Part shown: one piece after another, positions 8,561-17,321 of the stretch
Layout: each line of letters begins with the position of its first letter
Numbering within the stretch: the stretch's first letter is position 1
Origin: Rheinheimera sp.
GTDB lineage: Bacteria > Pseudomonadota > Gammaproteobacteria > Enterobacterales > Alteromonadaceae
Direction: 5' to 3'
Length of the DNA stretch: 64,000 bases
Assembly (NCBI RefSeq): GCF_030690345.1
Contig: NZ_JAUYGV010000008.1
Location: 622,433 to 686,432 of the forward strand
Made by a program: the position numbers and the translations under genes
The notes under the pieces: generated by a model
Seen by the model: only the letters and a program-made list of their open reading frames with translations
Database searches by the model: none
Told to the model about the DNA's origin: nothing

Positions 8561-11500
8561 CTAAAACTCTGCCGTAACCCCCAGCATATAAGTGCGGCCG
8601 CTATAAGTGCTGTTATAGGCTCTGTCGCTGGAATCGCTATACAACTCTTCGCGCAGATTAGTCAGGTTAAGCGCTTCAATATTCAGTTTTAGATAGTCGT
8701 TTACACGGTAAAACGCTGAGAAATCGACATTAGTGCTGGCGTGATAACCGCGCTCGTCATCATCAATAGAGCCGCTTTCTACCGCAGCGATATAACGGCT
8801 ACGATAAGCCGTGGTTAGCCGTGCGCCCCAGCGCGGGGTGTCGTAGTACAGCGCCAGGTTGTAGCTGTGTCTGGATAAACCGGTAAAGGCTTTGCGCTGA
8901 TCGGCGCCGGAGTTTTGCACATTACGGTACAGCGTAGTACCGTCGGCCCGGGTGTAGTTTGCGCTTATACCAAACTGATGAAACGGCGCCGGCAGAAAAT
9001 CCAGCTTACGCTGCAGCGCCAGCTCAATACCTTTAATTGACGAGGGGCCGCCGTTTTGCGGCGAGGACAAATTAAACACATCATCCACTGTTTTACCCTC
9101 CGGTAACAGCGCAGCAGGCAAACCCAGTTCGCTAAACACCACCGGCCTGGTGGTTGTGGCAATAAAGTGGTTAATATCTTTATAAAACAGCGCCGCAGAA
9201 AACAGCCCGGCATCGGCAAAATACCACTCCAGCGCGGTATCGAGATTGTTAGCGCTAAACGGCTTTAGCTGCGGGTTACCGGTGCTGATTTGGCCGATAT
9301 CGGTTTCGCCGAGCGAGGTTTGGGTAACATTGGTAAACAGCGCTAAATCACTTAACGACGGCCGGGTAATATTTTTACTCAGGCCAAAGCGCCACAGCAT
9401 ATCCTCCGTAAACTCATAGGATAAATTCAGCGCCGGCAGGTAACCGCTATAGTGGCGCACTACGTTAGCCAGCGCGGAGCTGACCGGCGTGCCGTTAGCC
9501 ACAGCCTGGCCGGGTGCTGCGCTGGTAAGCCGGGTATGAAAATAGCGCAGACCGAGGCTGGCCCGCAGCGGCGCACCGGCTACTGCGAATTGTTGCTGAT
9601 ATTGCAGATAGCCGGCATTGGTGTGCTCGGTTAGCCGGTACATTGAGCTGGCAAGGGTATCGGCCTCGGTTAAAGCAAAACCGTCCAGGCCATAAAACGC
9701 CTGCAAGGCGGCAATATCGCCCTGTAACCAGCTTTGGTCCGGGTGGCCGCTATACAACTGCACCTGATCGGCCTTCAGGCTAACCATGCCCTGATTTAAC
9801 GGCGTAGCATTGCTGTGCGGAAAGCCGCTGGCCTCTTGCTGCAAGCCGGAATTACTAAAGGTTTTATGCTGCAAACCTAAGGTTAAGCTGCTGCTGTCGG
9901 CAAGCTGATAAGCCAGATCCAGCCCGGCGTTGTCAAAGTCGGAATAGGTAAAGTTAGACTGAAAAAACAGATCCCTTACGCTATAGCCAGGCAACGCCGT
10001 CACATCAAAGTTGTTAGAATAACTGCGGCCATAAAAGGCATCCTGAGTAAAATCGGTGACGATATCGGCTTGTTGCTTTGCTTCAATATTTAATTTGCTT
10101 AGCAGTGGCTGGCGGTAGTCGGATGAACTGTGGCCCAGCATGGCGCGCAGCTGCAAATTGTGGCTAAGCGCCCAATCGGCACTCAGGCTGATTTGGCTAA
10201 ACACCGACTCGTTATAGTCTGTGCGGTTTTCATTGCGCCAGCTGGCATTTTTATAGCGGGCATACAGCACTTCTTTATCGCCGCTGCCATCAGCCTTGTT
10301 GTCGCGCCAAATTAAATCCTGCACCAGGTTATTATCTTTTACCGCATGGTGATGCTCCGACAGCTGGTTTTGCAGCTTGCCGTGCATCAGGTCCAGCAGC
10401 AGATTGAACTGCGGCGCGGGCTGATACTGCAACGCCGCTGTTATACCCAGGCGCTGTTGCTGATTGTCCCATACCGATAAACGCTGGCCGCGCGGAAACC
10501 ATAACTCGCCGGAATCTAACAGGCTTTGTAAGGCGCTGTCGCCGGGGTCGGCGGCCTGTTTACCGCGTTCCCGGCGCCAGCGCGTGGTATTGCTGCCATA
10601 TTCATTAGTGGCACGGCTGCTGTAGGTGAGTGACAGCAGTGCACCAAACTCAGACCAGCGCTGTGATAACAGCGCAGAAAAAAGCGGATCGGCCCTGCTT
10701 AAGCTGTTATTGGCATTGCTGTTGCTGCCAAGACTGGCAGAAACAACGGCCCTGTCAGTACGATAATCAAAGGGTTTGGCGGTGCGTAAATTTACCGTAC
10801 CGGCAATACCGCCTTCTTCCTGCTCTGCAGAGTAGGATTTTTTTACCTCAATTTGGTTAAACAACTCAGCGGCAAATATATTGAAGTCAAAGGCACGGCT
10901 ACGCGACAGCGCGCCGCGCGCATCCATTGGTGACGATGAGGTGCCCAGCGTTTCCATACCGTTTATCTGTACCCGGGTAAAATCGGCACTTAAACCGCGC
11001 AGCGAAATCTGCCGGCCTTCGCCCCACTCGCGGGTAATGGCAATACCCGGCACCCGCGATAAGGCGTTGGCGACATTCAGCGCAGCAACGTTGCTGATAT
11101 CCTCTGCTACCAGTGAGTCTTGCGCAATCAGCGCCCGGCGTTTTAACAGCTCTGCTGCAGGTAACAGGCTGGCCGCAGCGTGGCGGTGTACACCACCATT
11201 AGCCCGGACGGCGATAACTTCCATCGCGGGTGCGCCAGCCGGGGGCGCCGCTTCAATTACAGTGAGCGCAGGTTTTGCCGGCGTCGCTTTAGCTTTAATC
11301 AGCCAGCCGTTCGCACGGGGTATGGCCTCTACCGGCTGCTGTGCCAGTAGCAGGCTTAATACCCGGTCAGCGACAAATTCACCGTACACTGCAGGTGCCT
11401 GCAGGCCAGCCAGCTTTGCCGGGTCGTACAATATGGGTTGATTAACTTGACGGGCAAACTGCAACAAAGCATCAGCCAGCGGCTGTTTGGGCAAGCTGTA

Positions 11501-11608
11501 AAACTGACGCGGCAGCGCGTCAGCTTGCTGCGCCGTAGCCCGGCTACAGCAAACTGCCAGCAGTAAACACACTATACAAAGCTCAGGTCGTAACAACACA
11601 ACCTGCAC
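8561..11608 (-). CDS. TonB-dependent transducer with STN domain (FecA-like)
   Basis: A 1015-residue outer-membrane receptor. After the signal peptide (to about residue 26) comes a secretin/TonB short N-terminal (STN) domain at about residues 30-107 (FYSLPKQPLADALLQFARQ, then VLSLLLAQQPVEAI). This is the module through which FecA-type receptors contact an anti-sigma factor. The plug follows (about 150-290; ISLRGLSADFTRVQINGME, EEGGIAGTVNLRTAKPF), then a barrel ending MLGVTAEF. Sequence outside the STN domain is a close paralogue of the receptor at 3901-6603. The fecR-like gene ends six bases before it, so fecI-fecR-receptor form one operon. Ligand unknown; the ferric-citrate name describes mechanism, not substrate. 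Confidence 0.93.
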   Translation of the reverse strand: MQVVLLRPELCIVCLLLAVCCSRATAQQADALPRQFYSLPKQPLADALLQFARQVNQPILYDPAKLAGLQAPAVYGEFVADRVLSLLLAQQPVEAIPRANGWLIKAKATPAKPALTVIEAAPPAGAPAMEVIAVRANGGVHRHAAASLLPAAELLKRRALIAQDSLVAEDISNVAALNVANALSRVPGIAITREWGEGRQISLRGLSADFTRVQINGMETLGTSSSPMDARGALSRSRAFDFNIFAAELFNQIEVKKSYSAEQEEGGIAGTVNLRTAKPFDYRTDRAVVSASLGSNSNANNSLSRADPLFSALLSQRWSEFGALLSLTYSSRATNEYGSNTTRWRRERGKQAADPGDSALQSLLDSGELWFPRGQRLSVWDNQQQRLGITAALQYQPAPQFNLLLDLMHGKLQNQLSEHHHAVKDNNLVQDLIWRDNKADGSGDKEVLYARYKNASWRNENRTDYNESVFSQISLSADWALSHNLQLRAMLGHSSSDYRQPLLSKLNIEAKQQADIVTDFTQDAFYGRSYSNNFDVTALPGYSVRDLFFQSNFTYSDFDNAGLDLAYQLADSSSLTLGLQHKTFSNSGLQQEASGFPHSNATPLNQGMVSLKADQVQLYSGHPDQSWLQGDIAALQAFYGLDGFALTEADTLASSMYRLTEHTNAGYLQYQQQFAVAGAPLRASLGLRYFHTRLTSAAPGQAVANGTPVSSALANVVRHYSGYLPALNLSYEFTEDMLWRFGLSKNITRPSLSDLALFTNVTQTSLGETDIGQISTGNPQLKPFSANNLDTALEWYFADAGLFSAALFYKDINHFIATTTRPVVFSELGLPAALLPEGKTVDDVFNLSSPQNGGPSSIKGIELALQRKLDFLPAPFHQFGISANYTRADGTTLYRNVQNSGADQRKAFTGLSRHSYNLALYYDTPRWGARLTTAYRSRYIAAVESGSIDDDERGYHASTNVDFSAFYRVNDYLKLNIEALNLTNLREELYSDSSDRAYNSTYSGRTYMLGVTAEF

Positions 11609-11613
11609 CGCTG

Positions 11614-12612
11614 TTAAGGTGCCCGGCTAAGCCGGATACCGCTGCTGTCTTGCTGCAGCGTTAAATTATAAGCGTCACTTAATGCCTGTACTGTTTGTTG
11701 CGTATTGGCCAGCTCAAAACGGCCGGCCACTCTTAATTGCGCGACTTCTGCACTGGCAGTCACCGGTAACGCCGCCGAGCGGTTTAACCGGTGCAGCAAA
11801 TAGGCTAAAGGTTCGTTTTCAATTTCAATCCAGCCGGAGCGCCAATCAACCAATTGCTGTAAATCAACTTTTTCTACCGCCGATAACCTGTTTTGTACAA
11901 TACGCACCCGCTCACCGGCTTTAAGCAGCTGGCGTGGCCCGGTAGCGCTCGCCTGCACCTGCACCGCCCCTTCGTACACGGTGATATCTATCAGATCCGG
12001 GTCGCGGTCAATATTAAATTCGGTGCCTACCGCCACTACTGTTGCTTGATCAAGCCGCACTTCAAACGGCCGTTGTTTATCTTTTGCCACCGCAAAATAG
12101 GCCGCGCCCTGGCCCTGTACCACCTGGCGTTTATTGGCGCTGAATAATACCGTTAGTTGGCTGGCGGCAGCGATATCGACCACAGAGCCATCATCCAGCG
12201 CCTTGTGCATAGTGCTGGCGCGGGCAGTTTTCAACTCGTAGGCCGCCGTCGGCTGAAACATACTGCTGTTGCCCAGATACAGTGCTACTGCCAACACGGC
12301 ACTGCAGGCCACCGCGGTTAACGATACTGCGGCAGTGGCAAAACGCCAACGCGGCAGTGAAAGCTGCCAGCGTTTTAACGGATGAGGCTGATACGCCGCC
12401 AGCGCCTGAGTTAATGCCGGGTCTTGCCAGGTTTGCAGCATCGACGACAGCACCGTGCAGTGCCTGGGATCAGCCTCCAGCCAATGACTGAAGCGCCTTT
12501 TGCTCAGGCTGTCCAGCTCACCGGCGGCGAGTTTTTCCACCCAGGCCGCGGCTTGTATATACAGATCCTGCTCTGCTTGTTCTGCTGTACTCAACGTATT
12601 TTGTCCACTCAA
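11614..12612 (-). CDS. FecR family anti-sigma factor / signal transducer
   Basis: A 332-residue protein with the order of FecR. A cytoplasmic N-terminal domain (about residues 10-75, with AAAWVEKLAAGELDSLSKRRFSHWL) binds the sigma factor. One membrane segment follows (about 92-114, ATAAVSLTAVACSAVLAVALYLG), then a periplasmic FecR domain (about 125-215; DGSVVDIAAASQLTVLF) and a C-terminal STN-interacting part. It should pass ligand occupancy of the STN receptor to the ECF sigma factor. The start is a TTG directly after the sigma gene's stop codon (TAATTG), so the two are translationally coupled. Confidence 0.9.
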   Translation of the reverse strand: MSGQNTLSTAEQAEQDLYIQAAAWVEKLAAGELDSLSKRRFSHWLEADPRHCTVLSSMLQTWQDPALTQALAAYQPHPLKRWQLSLPRWRFATAAVSLTAVACSAVLAVALYLGNSSMFQPTAAYELKTARASTMHKALDDGSVVDIAAASQLTVLFSANKRQVVQGQGAAYFAVAKDKQRPFEVRLDQATVVAVGTEFNIDRDPDLIDITVYEGAVQVQASATGPRQLLKAGERVRIVQNRLSAVEKVDLQQLVDWRSGWIEIENEPLAYLLHRLNRSAALPVTASAEVAQLRVAGRFELANTQQTVQALSDAYNLTLQQDSSGIRLSRAP

Positions 12613-13104
12613 TTACCCGGCCCGCTGCCGGTCCAGCCGGCGCTGAATATCTGCCAGCGCCCTGCTGACATGCTTAGCTACGGCCTCTTCACTGATTTGC
12701 AGTAAGGCCGCTATGCTGCTGCGGCTTTTGCCTTCCATGCGGTATAACACAAACACCTGACGGCGTAACGCCGGCATAGCGGCCAGCGTCTGGCTAACCA
12801 GCTCCACCGTTTGCTGCATACTGGCCATTTCTTCCGGATTGGCGCTTTGGCAGGCTAACTCGTCCGGCTGTTCTGCCGGCAGCGCTTTTAGCCGCAGCAA
12901 CATATGCCGCGCTACGGTAAAGGCATACGCCAGCGGGTTAAGCACAGGTTTTTGCCTGGCCTGCTCCAGTACCCTGACAATAGATTCCTGAAAAATATCA
13001 GCTGCATCGGCACTGCTGGCGTTCTTTTGCAGATAACGGGCCAGCGGCGCAGCATTTTTCAGCAGATGGTGCAGCTTGTGCTCCGGCTTTTCCAGGCTAG
13101 ACAT
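12613..13104 (-). CDS. ECF RNA polymerase sigma factor, FecI-like
   Basis: A sigma-70 family ECF factor of 163 residues from the ATG at 13102-13104, which has GAGG just upstream. An in-frame ATG 15 codons earlier lacks a ribosome binding site. Region 2 is around residues 20-85 (ADIFQESIVRVLEQA, PLAYAFTVARHMLLR). Region 4 is at the C terminus (LAAMPALRRQVFVLYRMEGKSRSSIAALLQISEEAVAKHVSRALADI) with a clear helix-turn-helix. By analogy with FecI it should transcribe its own receptor operon when FecR signals ligand binding; it may also control the paralogous receptor at 3901-6603 (inference). Confidence 0.9.
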   Translation of the reverse strand: MSSLEKPEHKLHHLLKNAAPLARYLQKNASSADAADIFQESIVRVLEQARQKPVLNPLAYAFTVARHMLLRLKALPAEQPDELACQSANPEEMASMQQTVELVSQTLAAMPALRRQVFVLYRMEGKSRSSIAALLQISEEAVAKHVSRALADIQRRLDRQRAG

Positions 13105-13238
13105 AATGCCTCGTTGCTTAGGGTTAAGCCAAAAGCATAAGGCAAACATATGACACTGTGTTGACAGGGAAATGCGGGGGCGTAAACAGCCGGATGCGGT
13201 ATTAGCCCGGCATCAGCAGCTGTTACGCTAACGGCAGC

Positions 13239-13571
13239 TTAGTTCTGCGGCTGATCTTCTGTCTCAGGCTGATCGTCTGTATCGGTTTGAGCTTTACCGG
13301 CGGTAGCAACACATTGCCAACCCCAGCCACGCTGCTTTTCGGCAAACTGTGCCGCTTTATCTTCACAGTAACCGGCTTCTGCGCTGGCACGCCACAGCAC
13401 CTGGGTTGCACCGTCTTTGGTGTACTGTACTTCGCACGGCAGTTCGGTACCCTGCGGATAGGCGACTTCGATTACCCGTACCGCCTCGCCTGATTGGCAA
13501 TGTATTACCTGATTATCCGCTGCCAGCAGCGAAACAGGCAGTAACGTTAGCAACAATGCAGCAAATTTCAT
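13239..13571 (-). CDS. Small secreted periplasmic protein, unknown function
   Basis: A 110-residue protein from the ATG at 13569-13571, chosen because GGAG lies seven bases upstream and a signal peptide begins exactly there (MKFAALLLTLLPVSLLAADNQ). The mature part has four cysteines (VIHCQSG, LPCEVQY, GYCEDK, WQCVATA), consistent with two disulfides, and ends in an acidic Asp/Glu/Gln tail. I do not recognise a named domain, although similar small Cys-containing periplasmic proteins are common in Alteromonadales-like bacteria. It is a single-gene unit, divergent from the toxin-like gene. Confidence 0.7.
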   Translation of the reverse strand: MKFAALLLTLLPVSLLAADNQVIHCQSGEAVRVIEVAYPQGTELPCEVQYTKDGATQVLWRASAEAGYCEDKAAQFAEKQRGWGWQCVATAGKAQTDTDDQPETEDQPQN

Positions 13572-13712
13572 GTTGTTCTCCAAAGTGTTAGTGTAAAGCT
13601 TGCTCAGTATAGCAAAGTAGCCGGACTCGTATAGCCCGTACAATATTTCAGCAGTAATTACTGCTGCAAACAGCAAAACAATAATAAAAAAATCAATATA
13701 TGCAGCATTAAA

Positions 13713-13740
13713 TTGACAATATATTTACCGGCGATAGAAT
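13713..13740 (+). promoter_or_regulatory. Sigma-70 promoter for the toxin-immunity pair
   Basis: TTGACA (13713-13718), a 16-base spacer and TAGAAT (13735-13740) form a near-consensus promoter. The leader to the ATG at 13789 is about 40 bases and contains the purine-rich GAAGGTGG just before the start. The flank is very AT-rich, which should strengthen it. Confidence 0.6.
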
Positions 13741-13788
13741 CCTTATTTTCTGAGTTTTTAAACTTTTCGGTACTGAGAAGGTGGCAGG

Positions 13789-15099
13789 ATGCTGGACAGA
13801 CACTACGACGGCGTAATATTGGCAGACAAATGGGGCAAAACCTATTTGTGCAGTAATTGTTTACTGGCTTACGCTGATTTGGGTGAAGATTGCCTCAGTG
13901 AAGTAAAAGATATGCAGTTTGGCCGCTATTTTCTGCACGACCTGGAACCGCATTGGAACCACCGTGCAATTTGGGCGCAAATGTATCAACACGCCAAGCC
14001 GTGGCAGTTTGATTTATCCAAACTAAGCAATTTCCAACTACGCGATGCGTTAATAAAAATGTTCGCCGCCGATGAAATGCGCATCTGGCAACTCACCGAA
14101 GGCTGGGGCCAGCCACCGGAAGATAACGGCATAGGCGAAGGCGGCTTAGCCGCAGAAACCGGCGGCGCTGGCACCGCTCCTGCACCGGTAACCAGAACGG
14201 CCAAACCAGGCGGTGGCGCAGCGCCAGAGGAAACCACAACAGCCAAAGCAGCAACGCATGAGGCGAAAAGCCCGCCAGCTAAGAAACCTGCCAGCCCGCC
14301 GCAGAGTTTGGAAGATTGCGAAACTTTGCTGAAAAAGGCCGCTGACGATTTAGCCGTTAACGGTTATGTGCCTAAGTACTCAGATGCTGAGCTTCGCGCT
14401 ATGGCTGCAGCGGGAACATTACCAAATGACCGTTTCATGGTGCGCTTTAGTCCTTCAGCAGACTCTATTGATAAACCTATCGGACATATGCGCTCATCTG
14501 GTCGCCATCCTTTATGGATGTCGACTTTTGATATGATTGAGCGTGCTGATACCGACCCAGCTTTGATTGCTGATCTATTTGGTACTAAATACGATCCAAA
14601 CAAAGAGTACACTCTATATATCGTCGACCGCGGAGAGAATTATTTGACCGATGGGCCAGATACATTTGTGCCAACTTTCGACAATATGCAGTCAAAACTA
14701 AAAGATGAATTTTCTGGCGACATCAGGCCTGAATTGATTGAACAAGTCATGACGCCAGAATATTCCGAAGAGTTTAGAGCACACTGGGATGCATTTAATA
14801 AAGATGTGGTTGGTAACGGACAGGATTGGCGCGATACGTTCGAAACAAAGGAAGCCGAGAGATTTGCATCCGAGTATTTTTCTGACAAGGCTGAGCAGGA
14901 TAAATTTATAGCTCGGCAAAAAATCCTATCAGAAATAGGCGCTTGGGAAGTATTTACAGGTGACGGACTGACTGAAAGATATAGCAAGAAAGGCTCGCCA
15001 GGAGCACTGGAAGTGTTGGAAATTCAACACAAACCGGAGTCTCTTAGAGAACTGGAGTCTCGTAAATCAGTTAAAGCAATTAAGCTTTCAGGGAAATAA
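13789..15099 (+). CDS. Probable polymorphic toxin (effector) with novel N-terminal domain
   Basis: A 436-residue protein in three parts. Residues 1-105 form a compact, Trp- and Cys-containing domain (KTYLCSNCLLAYADLGEDC, PHWNHRAIWAQMYQHAKPWQ). Residues 107-175 are a Gly/Ala/Pro/Thr-rich linker. Residues 176-436 are a charged globular domain of lower GC content. This modular layout, a composition shift at the linker, and a short gene eight bases downstream are the usual signs of a polymorphic toxin with immunity protein. The C-terminal part (RFMVRF, LWMSTFD, EYTLYIVDRG) faintly suggests an ADP-ribosyltransferase-type fold, but no complete catalytic set is visible. No secretion signal or VgrG, PAAR or Rhs motif is seen, so the delivery route is unknown. 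Toxin function is inferred. Confidence 0.55.
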   Translation: MLDRHYDGVILADKWGKTYLCSNCLLAYADLGEDCLSEVKDMQFGRYFLHDLEPHWNHRAIWAQMYQHAKPWQFDLSKLSNFQLRDALIKMFAADEMRIWQLTEGWGQPPEDNGIGEGGLAAETGGAGTAPAPVTRTAKPGGGAAPEETTTAKAATHEAKSPPAKKPASPPQSLEDCETLLKKAADDLAVNGYVPKYSDAELRAMAAAGTLPNDRFMVRFSPSADSIDKPIGHMRSSGRHPLWMSTFDMIERADTDPALIADLFGTKYDPNKEYTLYIVDRGENYLTDGPDTFVPTFDNMQSKLKDEFSGDIRPELIEQVMTPEYSEEFRAHWDAFNKDVVGNGQDWRDTFETKEAERFASEYFSDKAEQDKFIARQKILSEIGAWEVFTGDGLTERYSKKGSPGALEVLEIQHKPESLRELESRKSVKAIKLSGK

Positions 15100-15107
15100 T
15101 TAGCATC

Positions 15108-15581
15108 ATGAAAGACATAAATCTTTTAAACAATGCAACTGAAATGGCATTGTACAAATTTTTGGGTAACGAATTACTCGATGAAACAGGTAGCAAAGAA
15201 GTTAAGTATTTCTGTAGCGACAAGTTGCTGATAATTTATGAGATTTCCCGTGGGAAAATTAGAAATACCGAGTATCAGACCGAACTACCACTGTCTGCTT
15301 TGAGTTGGCTTAAAGACACTATTTTAAACGGGTTTTGGAAGTTACCTTCTGAAGGAGGTTTACCTAAAGACCAGCATCGGTGCATGGCGCATTTTAACAA
15401 TGAAGAAATTATTATCGGTAGAAGTATGAATGCCGGTAACTACGACAAATCGGGGTTTAAGATCGTAAACAAGTCCCGAAAGTCTCACATCTTATCTTCC
15501 TGGCCACAAGAGTTTCAAATAACTGACGAGCGTGTCGAGAAGGTATTATTGCCATTGTTTGAACGATTAGGTGCTAATTAA
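15108..15581 (+). CDS. Putative immunity protein
   Basis: A 157-residue soluble protein encoded eight bases after the toxin-like gene and almost certainly on the same transcript. It has no signal peptide or membrane segment, so it would act in the cytoplasm. The sequence has an N-terminal helix-rich part and a beta-rich middle (VKYFCSDKLLIIYEISRGK, NEEIIIGRSMNAGNYDKSG). I recognise no named family. Length, AT-rich composition and position fit a cognate immunity protein; that role rests on context only. Confidence 0.55.
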   Translation: MKDINLLNNATEMALYKFLGNELLDETGSKEVKYFCSDKLLIIYEISRGKIRNTEYQTELPLSALSWLKDTILNGFWKLPSEGGLPKDQHRCMAHFNNEEIIIGRSMNAGNYDKSGFKIVNKSRKSHILSSWPQEFQITDERVEKVLLPLFERLGAN

Positions 15582-15649
15582 TGTTAGTTTTAGTTACTGC
15601 CGGACTGGGTTAACTCTGACCAGCTCATTGACTACAAATCCCGGATAAC

Positions 15650-15674
15650 GGCGGCAGATAACGTTATTGCCGCC
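15650..15674. terminator. Bidirectional stem-loop between convergent genes
   Basis: GGCGGCA (15650-15656) pairs with TGCCGCC (15668-15674), with further ATAAC/GTTAT pairing inside the loop. It lies between the immunity gene and the carboxypeptidase gene, which converge here. Only weak T richness follows, so termination is plausible but not certain. Confidence 0.5.
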
Positions 15675-15682
15675 TATTCGTC

Positions 15683-17107
15683 TTAAATCTTCGCCGGCTG
15701 TAGTAACTTGCCGCTGCGTAAATCCAGCAATTGGCCGTTTAATACGGCTATTTGCACGCCCTGGTCATTGGCCAGCAAAAAAGTAGCGTTGCGGTATCGG
15801 GCCGGGGTTGGCCCGGTTAAACCTTGTGGATTAACTAACAGCGGTAAATCGCTGTGGTTGCTTAGCAGGCTCTCGTCACCGCTGAAGTGGCTGTAGCCTT
15901 CGCGCAGCAGCGCCAGGTAGCCGGCGTTATCCAGCGTGAGCGGTTTGGTTAGCGCGTAGGCTTTGGCCGCCTGATACTGCAGGCCGCCGGCGTCAAATTT
16001 GTGGTAGGCAGCATAAATAGATAGATCGCCGATATCACGAATACGCGCCCGGCGGTTGCCGTCGATATCCAAATCCAGCGCTACATCAATCAGCGCCTGA
16101 TTGCCGTTTACATTAAGGCTAATATTATCCAGCAGCAAATCTTTAATGCCGTCATCGCGGTTAAAAGGTATTGCCTGATAGGCGCTGAGCGGCTGTTGCT
16201 GATAGGCGCCACTGCCAATACTTTCAATGCTCATTATCAGCAGTTGGGTATTCAGCCGCCGTGCCACCTGGCGGGTATCGTCGAGTGGGTGGCCGCCGGA
16301 TTCAATTAATACCGTACTGATGCCCATGCCGGCGAAGGTATCGCCAAAAGAGCGCCAGGAAAAGGTATCATCGTACTTTGCCAGGTAGCCCGGTAATTCA
16401 GTTTCCAGCAGATCGCGCATGTCACCAATAAGCTGCATGGCTTTTTTACGCGCGGCATCAATATCTTTTGCCTCGTTAAAGGCCGGTGCCAGCAGTGAAA
16501 TAGTCGCAGGTTTGGCGCTGTCGCCAACGGTATAAAAGCGGTTTTGGTCGTGCAGGTTTAAGCCAAAATCCGGTTTAAATGCTTTGGCCACCTGCATCAG
16601 CACGCGCCCTTCCGGCGTCTGTAAGGCTTTGGCGTCACGGTTAATATCAATGCCCATACTGTTAAAGCGTGAATGCGCGGCCGCACCATCCGGGTTAACC
16701 ATCGGCAACAGCCGCAGTGTTACCTTGCTTAACCATTTTTCGCGCCAGCTGCGGTTTTGCTCAGCAGCAATAAAATTCAGCAAATCCATCAAGGCGGCAG
16801 TGGCGGTAGATTCATCACCGTGCATTTGCGACCAGGCCAGTATTTTTACCGGCCCGCGGCCAATATCAATTTGCCAAATGGCCGTACCTTGCGCCGACTC
16901 GCCGGCCCGGGTAAAGCGGAATAACGGATTTTGCTGATGCTGTTGCAGCACAGGGGCAATGTCGCTGTGCACCAGTTGCAGCTTATCCAGCCCGGCTTGT
17001 TTAATGTTGTTATACTGCTGTGCCGATAAACTGCTGAATGTCATTGCTTGTACCACCGTGGATAAACTGAAGAAACCGGCCAGAAACCAGATTACTATGC
17101 GCTGCAT
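15683..17107 (-). CDS. M14 family zinc carboxypeptidase, secreted
   Basis: A 474-residue protein with a signal peptide (to about residue 22). The M14 catalytic domain has zinc ligands His96 and Glu99 (MHGDES) and His186 (NLHDQN), substrate-site motifs NPDG (138-141) and INRDAK, and the catalytic base Glu270 (TVLIESGG). The C-terminal 160 residues are an accessory region with beta character. Related Gammaproteobacterial proteins are annotated as peptidase M14 and are expected to trim peptides or cell-wall peptides in the periplasm or medium. It stands alone, convergent with the toxin-immunity operon and divergent from the antiporter operon. Confidence 0.88.
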   Translation of the reverse strand: MQRIVIWFLAGFFSLSTVVQAMTFSSLSAQQYNNIKQAGLDKLQLVHSDIAPVLQQHQQNPLFRFTRAGESAQGTAIWQIDIGRGPVKILAWSQMHGDESTATAALMDLLNFIAAEQNRSWREKWLSKVTLRLLPMVNPDGAAAHSRFNSMGIDINRDAKALQTPEGRVLMQVAKAFKPDFGLNLHDQNRFYTVGDSAKPATISLLAPAFNEAKDIDAARKKAMQLIGDMRDLLETELPGYLAKYDDTFSWRSFGDTFAGMGISTVLIESGGHPLDDTRQVARRLNTQLLIMSIESIGSGAYQQQPLSAYQAIPFNRDDGIKDLLLDNISLNVNGNQALIDVALDLDIDGNRRARIRDIGDLSIYAAYHKFDAGGLQYQAAKAYALTKPLTLDNAGYLALLREGYSHFSGDESLLSNHSDLPLLVNPQGLTGPTPARYRNATFLLANDQGVQIAVLNGQLLDLRSGKLLQPAKI

Positions 17108-17248
17108 ACTGCACCTTTACGCTAACATCTTGTGTGACTAAGCATGGCGCAACTTTGTTAACAAAAGCAAGTTATTCAGCCACGGCCAAACCTGTTGCCG
17201 GCCCCATCCAACGCAAGCGCCGCTTTATCGCAAAAGCGACAGCAAGGC

Positions 17249-17277
17249 TTGCGGCAAAACCTGACAACCGGTATAAA
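17249..17277 (+). promoter_or_regulatory. Sigma-70 promoter for the antiporter operon
   Basis: TTGCGG (17249-17254), a 17-base spacer and TATAAA (17272-17277) lie about 45 bases before the TTG start of the antiporter gene. The -10 is strong and the -35 is partial. Confidence 0.5.
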
Positions 17278-17321
17278 TTATTCAGCTGTAACGCAAACAA
17301 TAATAATAACAGGAGGCCATT

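Noticed and set aside
8561-13104. Ferric citrate uptake system (fecIRA)
   Set aside because: The regulatory architecture matches, but no fecBCDE genes are present and the receptor is not closely FecA-like in its barrel, so the ligand is left open.
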